64,000 nucleotides of DNA from Maea johnstoni (Eukaryota; Annelida; Polychaeta; Spionida; Magelonidae). A model generated the notes under the pieces. That model was not told where the DNA came from, searched no databases, and was given only the letters and a program-made list of their open reading frames with translations. The stretch spans positions 27,365,767 through 27,429,766 of the forward strand of contig OZ012700.1 of NCBI GenBank assembly GCA_963942565.1. Direction: 5' to 3'. This document shows, one piece after another, positions 59,901-64,000 of this stretch. The translations under genes and the position numbers were made by a program. Numbering within the stretch: the stretch's first letter is position 1; each line of letters starts with the position of its first letter.

Positions 59901-62900
59901 TCTGTCAATTATTTGGTGATTTTATATTTCATTCCTAAAAAGTTTTTAGACCCCCCCCCCCCCCCCAATGATTATTTATTCCATGAAGAATCTCTCCCCC
60001 CCTCCATCAATAATTTTTAATGAATAACTTTTAGATACCCACCCCATTGCACTTCTCTTTAAGATACATAATCTGGTAAAAGATGTAAGCAACACAGTTA
60101 AGTTGTATAACTGTCTTTATTGCAGGAACCAAACCTGATATTTCCTCACCAAGTGACTTCGTTACAACTCAATTTCACTTTTCACCCCCCCCCCCCCCCC
60201 CCCCCCCACCCTTTTTTTCTGGAATAGCAATAAGTGAAATACATGTTTTTACCATTGGTAAAATAACTGCTTTTACCATTGGTGAAGGTTATTGTCATAT
60301 TCGTGAATTACATGTGCTTGCCATTGTTTGCGACATATGTATTGCCATTGGTAAAATTCTTTTTTGCCTCAGTGTTCTTGCAAATAGTGAAACACATGTT
60401 AACATAAATATAATGAAATAAGTGATTTTACCATGTATAAGTAAAATACATATCCTGTTACTGAAATACTGTCATAGTCTTAGCCAGCAGGGCACCCTAA
60501 CCCTAAAGAATCACCCCTCAGGACACCCAAATTTTTTGTGAGGAATTTCTTAAAATGACAATCTCAAGCACATTGAATTGGATTTTTTCATCATAATATA
60601 ATTCCCATGACATAGTATAAGGATATTATGCCTTATTTCATAAGTTGATGCATATTTACGGTTGAAATCTGAGTATATTGTGGTCCCACTTTAAAAATTG
60701 GACACCCAAAATATGTACAATTCCCAATTTTGGGCACCACTTTCAAAATCCTGGCTAAGACCCTGCTGTGTGTGTTTTTGCCATTGGAGTAAGACTTGTT
60801 TTTCTCGTTTGTAAAATATATGTTTTTGCCACTACCTGAGATCAAGAGAGACCAGAAATTTGTCTGAAAATTGATACACATTGTACTTGAAGCAAGAGTT
60901 TCTTTAAATAATAGAGGCTTAGCGTTGTAAGAGCGGCTAGCGTCCTCATGTTTTATGCATGTTCAGCATGCTGAGCGGCCTCTCTCACGAAATACCACGC
61001 ATACCTACACATGCAATAGTGTAGGAATACTTAACCTCTTCACAGCCAAATCACACAGTTATCCTACAACCTAAGGAAATAGTGCATAACAGAAGGAATT
61101 TTCAAAAATAATTCTTACAAGATCATGTTATAAGATCTGCATCTATACTACTAAAGAAAATGTGGGCATGCAATAGTGTAGAAATACTTAACCTCTTCAC
61201 AGCCAAATCACACAGTTATCCTACAACCTAAGGAAATAGTGCATAACAGAAGGAATTTTCAAAAATAATTCTTACAAGATCATGTTATAAGATCTGCATC
61301 TATACTACTAAAGAAAATGTGGGCATGCAATAGTGTAGAAATACTTAACCTCTTCACAGCCAAATCACACAGTTATCCTACAACCTAAGGAAATAGTGCA
61401 TAACAGAAGGAATTTTCAAAAATAATTCTTACAAGATCATGTTATAAGATCTGCATCTATACTACTAAAGAAAATGTAGGCATGCAATAGTTTAGGAATA
61501 CTTAACCTCTTCACAGCCAAATCACACAGTTATCCTACAATTTAGGGAAATAGTGCATAAAAGAAGGAATTTTCCAAAATAAGTGTTATGATATCTGCAT
61601 CTTTAATAATAAAGAAAATGGTCTAGGAATAAACCATTGATTCAAAAAGTATTTTAAGAGTTAAGTTCTGATTAGAATTTTCTTGCAAATAGTTTCCAAA
61701 AGATGCTTAACCCATTCACACTCAGAGTTCCCCAGGAAAGTATCGTCTGCTATTTTCATACTTTTGACAATAACTTGCAAATAAAGCAAATTCTCACAAA
61801 ATATTTGAAGGAGAGTTGTTGGTAATATTCTGATAAACATTTCTTCTTCAAATATCTTTGATAAAAACGCTTTTGGGAGGAAAATATCAACAAAATAGTC
61901 AGGCCTGTTTTGGCCGCTCTGAGTGCCAATGGGTTAAATTGTTACAAAATTTTATTCATTTTTCCTTTGTCTTATTGTCTTATATTATTGTATTTTTTTA
62001 AATGTTATTTCTACAAGAAGAAGCCCAACTTTCATGTATCATCTGTGGAAAAAAATTGTGATGGTTTTCGTGGTAGGTCTCCTGTATTAAACCATGTAGC
62101 TGCTTTGGGCATTAACAGGTTAATCGCAGCCTAGAGATCAGCTAACTGACATTTTGACAGAGATGGCTGACTGCTCTGGGATATTGTGACTTGTCATGAG
62201 ATGTTTGTTTGTTTTGTTGCCAAGGTAATTAGTTCTGGAAGAAATCATTTTAACCCTTATGCTGCTGGTGGCTAATTTGGCCAATATGAAATTATGCAAA
62301 AATCTTGAAAAATGATTGAAACCCTGGCATGTGGGTACTCATCTGAGAGTACTCAGCGAGAGCTTTCCAATGAATACCAACATGACAGGGTTCAGATGGT
62401 TTTCAAAAATCATTGCGTCCTTGTACTTTGGATGAAAGTAGCCTCAGCATTGGGAGGGTATTTAAGTATTAGAGATCAAGATAACATCACTAGTCTAGCG
62501 GATCTCCTGGCATGAGTGGGATAATTCAATGTTCCACTATCTCATGAAATAATTTTCTCACCTTATTTTAGTAGAAGGTGGCCCAAAGATATGTATGGTC
62601 GCCTCAAGCTACTGGGCTACAACCTTAATTCTATACTGCCCAGGAGCTTTTCCAATTACTGTATACTGTGTTAATTTTTGCAGGTACTGTAAATTCGGAA
62701 AATATTGCGTTAGTTTAATTTTTGCGTTTTTTGCATTCAGCCTCGGACGCAAAATTAAAATTCGCAATGATTAGTGCTGTCACTTTAAGTGTATACTGTT
62801 CGCAAAGTTAAAAAAGCGTAAAAATAAATTTTCTGTAAATTCGCAATCTTTTGTGAATCTACAATCAAGTAATGCACCGCCACTTTTCCAAGTAGTTTTT

Positions 62901-63704
62901 GTAGGACTCAGTAGCTTGAGTCCTATGTTAAAATCATTTGTAGTTTATATTATATCTAGAAAGTCCTTGTTAGGTTTTAGAAGTGGAGAGAGATTATTTG
63001 AGGAATTAGGTCATTGTGCGTTTCATGTATTTATAGATTCAGGAGTTGGAGTGTGTGTTCCAGATTATCGGATGAATTATGTGCGTTCTAGATTGTTTGA
63101 TGAAATATGTGTGTTCCTGATTGTTTGATGAATTATGTGTGTTTCTGATTGTTTGATGAATTATGTGCGTTCCTGATTGTTTGATGAATTATGTGCGTTC
63201 CAGATTGTTTGATGAATTATGTGCGTTCCTGATTGTTTGATGAATTATGTGCGTTCCTGATTGTTTGATGAATTATGTGCGTTCCTGATTGTTTGATGAA
63301 ATATGTGCGTTCCTGATTGTTTGATGAATTATGTGCGTTCCTGATTGTTTGATGAATTATGTGCGTTTCAGATTGTTTGATGAATTATGTGCGTTCCTGA
63401 TTATTTGATGAATTATGTGCGTTTCTGATTATTTGATGAATTATGTGCGTTTCTGATTATTTGATGAATTATGTGCATTCCTGATCATTTGATGAATTAT
63501 GTGCGTTCCTGATTATTTGATGAATTATGTGCGTTCCAGATCCAGGAGTTGGAGCAGGACAAGCGGGATCTGGAGCGTCAGGTGAATGAGCTGAAGGCCA
63601 AGTGCGAGCAGATCGAGAAACGCGCGGCGGAGCAGAGGGCCGTGGAGGAGAAGAAACACACCGAGGAAATACAGTTCCTAAAACGCACCAATCAGCAGCT
63701 CAAG
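50901..63704 (+). CDS. DNALI1: Axonemal dynein light intermediate chain (p28/p33 type), 3'-incomplete
   Basis: DNALI1 is a light-intermediate subunit of inner-arm axonemal dyneins. Five exons join in phase to 245 codons and follow human DNALI1 almost residue for residue: MIPPNASLVKYDNPVLVSRN; 'WVQQVSSTPATRLDVVNLQE'; 'RQARETGICPVRRELYSQCF'; 'ELIRQVTINCAERGLLLLRV'; 'AFGMRKALQAEQGKADMEKK'. The C-terminal half is a coiled coil. The human protein has only ~11 more residues after QLK, so one short exon lies beyond 64,000. An 8.9-kb intron separates exons 4 and 5. Confidence 0.96.
51343..51360. repeat. Poly(C) run
   Basis: About 18 C. Similar runs of 9-27 C recur at 52208-52230, 52336-52345, 52861-52874, 53017-53036, 57183-57198, 59949-59966 and 60183-60207. 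Confidence 0.9.
51412..51838. mobile_element. ~430-bp foldback element
   Basis: Arms of ~190 bp: 'ttgattttgtccattaggtc', 'ccattgtaaaatttgcccat' and 'aacatactttttgtctcaac' recur inverted. Loop near 51625. Confidence 0.85.
52787..53103 (+). repeat. DNALI1: Two decoy copies of DNALI1 exon 2 start with acceptor
   Basis: 'gactgttttag' plus 'gcgagggctctgaaggccag' occurs at 52787 and 52942 as well as at the true exon (53104). Each decoy carries ~84 bases of exon sequence ending in a poly(C) run where the exon has 'cttcctcct', then 'atgtatgtttcccaaaaagt'. Unit lengths are 155 and 162 bp, differing in C count. Confidence 0.93.
53104..53243 (+). CDS. DNALI1: DNALI1 exon 2
   Basis: ARALKASPQQPSTTGPVPNP then PGKKLPPMDAKNTQQTDEIL and NSILPPR; human 'KQAEEILNAILPPREW'. 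The third tandem acceptor is used because only this copy continues to the conserved end. Phase 2 donor. Confidence 0.94.
53257..53422. mobile_element. hAT-like MITE CAGGGCTCGAAATTA
   Basis: 'cagggctcgaaattagaggg' is mirrored by 'ttaatttcgagctctg'; ATAAG lies on both sides. It starts 13 bp after the exon 2 donor. Relative at 21961-22133. Confidence 0.8.
53607..53823 (+). mobile_element. TTAA MITE, 'ATGCTGCTGGTGGC' family
   Basis: TTAACCCTTACAAATGCTGC to 'agcattggaagggctaa'. Confidence 0.8.
53824..53927 (-). mobile_element. Partial TTAA MITE, head-to-head with the previous
   Basis: 'actcagatgagtac' to 'cctgcataagggttaa'; the far half is absent. Confidence 0.7.
54063..54232 (+). CDS. DNALI1: DNALI1 exon 3
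   Basis: EWTESGQLWVQQVSSTPATR then LDVVNLQEELDRRLQQRQAR and ETGICPVRRELYSQCF. Phase 2 in, 1 out. Confidence 0.97.
54506..54684 (+). CDS. DNALI1: DNALI1 exon 4
   Basis: ELIRQVTINCAERGLLLLRV then RDEIRMTIAAYQTLYESSVA, FGMRKALQAEQGKADMEKK. Donor AAG|GTAAAC. Confidence 0.97.
54802..55142. mobile_element. Nested element bracketed by a 37-bp direct repeat
   Basis: 'taggccaaagaaagtttgtt' plus 'tcttgggtaatgtaac' occurs at 54802-54838 and 55106-55142. Between them, 'cttagattaataaaag' to 'cttttattcatctaag' is an inverted-ended element related to 32743-33029. Confidence 0.75.
55540..56010. repeat. Imperfect ~90-bp repeats, AT-rich
   Basis: 'tgaattttccaacaaaccat' and 'aaactatttgaaggagaaat' variants recur four to five times, ending in a T run at 55986-56007. 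Confidence 0.6.
56219..56428 (-). mobile_element. TTAA MITE, 'ATGCTGCTGGTGGC' family
   Basis: 'acccttccaatgctaatgct' to 'gcagcataagggttaa'. Confidence 0.8.
56567..56750. repeat. ~70-bp tandem repeat, three copies
   Basis: 'caataacttgggaatgaa', 'gaattcatattaa' and 'agtttggttg' recur in order. Confidence 0.7.
57138..57538. mobile_element. MITE 'CCGTATTCATCCGAAT'
   Basis: 'accgtattcatccgaataag' is mirrored by 'attggatgaatacggt'; contains a poly(C) run and relates to fragments at 35100 and 43083. Confidence 0.75.
57675..57972 (+). mobile_element. MITE, 'GCCTGTCC' variant of the TTAGCCAG family
   Basis: 'gcatgtcttttggacaagca' to 'atcctagctaagatcc'; interior matches 27031 and 45046. Confidence 0.65.
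58122..58291. mobile_element. MITE, 'TACTGTAGAATAGGAAATTA' family
   Basis: 'gctgtagactaggaaattaa' to 'ttaatttcctattctatag'. Confidence 0.75.
58503..58715 (-). mobile_element. TTAA MITE, 'ATGCTGCTGGTGGC' family
   Basis: TTAACCCTTCCAATGCTGAG to 'agcagcataaatgttaa'. Confidence 0.8.
58716..60475. other. DNALI1 intron, AT-rich, two poly(C) runs
   Basis: No gene or intact element recognised. 'tttttaccattggtaaaat' motifs recur loosely at 60230-60450. Confidence 0.5.
60476..60762 (+). mobile_element. MITE, 'TTAGCCAGCAGGGC' family
   Basis: 'gtcttagccagcagggcacc' to 'aatcctggctaagac'. Confidence 0.78.
61010..61620. repeat. 157-bp satellite, about 3.9 copies
   Basis: Units starting 'atgcaatagtgta' lie at 61011, 61168, 61325 and 61482, exactly 157 bp apart. 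The first three are nearly identical; the last decays. Confidence 0.95.
61707..61937 (+). mobile_element. TTAA MITE, 'CCCATTCACACTCAGAG' family
   Basis: Nearly identical to 3213-3443; TTAA at both ends. Confidence 0.88.
62250..62460 (+). mobile_element. TTAA MITE, 'ATGCTGCTGGTGGC' family
   Basis: TTAACCCTTATGCTGCTGGT to 'cagcattgggagggta'. Confidence 0.82.
62685..62866. mobile_element. MITE, 'TACTGTAAATTC' family
   Basis: 'tactgtaaattcggaaaata' to 'ttgtgaatctaca'. Confidence 0.72.
63037..63052 (+). pseudogene. Short decoy of DNALI1 exon 5 start
   Basis: 'tttatag' plus 'attcaggagttggag' matches the exon start 'atccaggagttggag' with one change and directly precedes the minisatellite. Confidence 0.7.
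63056..63539. repeat. 28-bp minisatellite, ~17 copies, abutting exon 5
   Basis: Unit 'gattgtttgatgaattatgt' plus 'gcgttcct'. Several units read 'ttccag|att', and the last unit supplies the acceptor of exon 5. Confidence 0.95.
63540..63704 (+). CDS. DNALI1: DNALI1 exon 5: coiled coil
   Basis: IQELEQDKRDLERQVNELKA then KCEQIEKRAAEQRAVEEKKH and TEEIQFLKRTNQQLK; heptad pattern throughout. Donor AAG|GTAAGT; the next exon is outside the window. Confidence 0.96.
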
Positions 63705-64000
63705 GTAAGTCTACTCTCATGCTGGCAAATTACAAGATTTTTACAATTTAATTTTCTCTGGATTTAAAAAAATAATAAAAAATCCTGCCCTCTTACATCA
63801 AATTACTAGATTTTCACATTGGAATTCTCTCTTGTTTTTATGTCTTTGTTTTATCGTCTTATAGCATTGTATTTTTCAAAACTTACTAGTTTTTTTATTT
63901 TATTTTTCCTGTCCTCTCATGTCAGTTTACGAGATTTTCACATTGAAATTCTCTCTTGTTTCTATGCCTTTGTCTTATTGTTTTTGATTTTTTATTTTAA
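63705..64000. other. Start of the last DNALI1 intron
   Basis: T-rich sequence with a twice-repeated 'gagattttcacattg.aattctctcttgttt'. The terminal exon is not present. Confidence 0.6.

Noticed and set aside
63056-63539. Regular 28-bp repeats resembling a CRISPR array
   Set aside because: The units are head-to-tail without distinct spacers, and the setting is a spliced animal gene; it is a minisatellite.

Overview
This is a eukaryotic nuclear window from an intron-rich, AT-rich animal genome. It holds three conserved, spliced, protein-coding genes. The axonemal dynein light-intermediate chain (DNALI1) implies a ciliated metazoan. The dense TTAA-flanked and hAT-like MITEs, tRNA-derived SINEs, long (TA)n arrays and poly(C) runs look like a marine invertebrate deuterostome, perhaps an echinoderm. 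That lineage call is an inference from repeat style and is not proven by the sequence.

Layout. 1-7.9 kb: repeats, including a previously unlabelled ~4.0-kb inverted-repeat DNA element (527-4491), a tRNA-like SINE and several MITEs. 7,966-33,966 (+): PAS-domain kinase PASK in 19 recognisable coding exons. These give 1,317 codons plus a stop with all splice phases consistent; the 5' start exon was not found. Its second intron carries a Ty3/gypsy-type LTR relic (12,112-15,528) and a hAT foldback element (16,223-16,909). 34-41.9 kb: intergenic repeats between convergent genes. 41,894-50,712 (-): EMC2 (TTC35) in 10 exons. 50,713-50,900: a 188-bp divergent, TATA-less promoter containing TCTCGCGAGA. 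50,901-63,704 (+): DNALI1, five exons, with the last few codons beyond the window.

The three genes are conserved housekeeping, signalling and ciliary genes and do not form a pathway. PASK is a nutrient-responsive kinase, EMC2 a scaffold of the ER membrane protein complex, and DNALI1 an inner-arm dynein subunit. EMC2 and DNALI1 probably share one bidirectional promoter.

The most unusual signal is a recurring architecture. At six PASK exons and two DNALI1 exons the 3' splice site plus the first part of the exon is duplicated in tandem just upstream of the real exon (decoys at 7862, 16989, 20679, 22176/22266, 27329, 29900, 52787/52942, 63037). Matching copies of donor ends follow three PASK exons (17398, 22840, 30150). 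Two duplications are frame-neutral and could make alternative proteins. The window also gives two internal empty-site comparisons showing that a ~215-bp MITE family inserts at TTAA.
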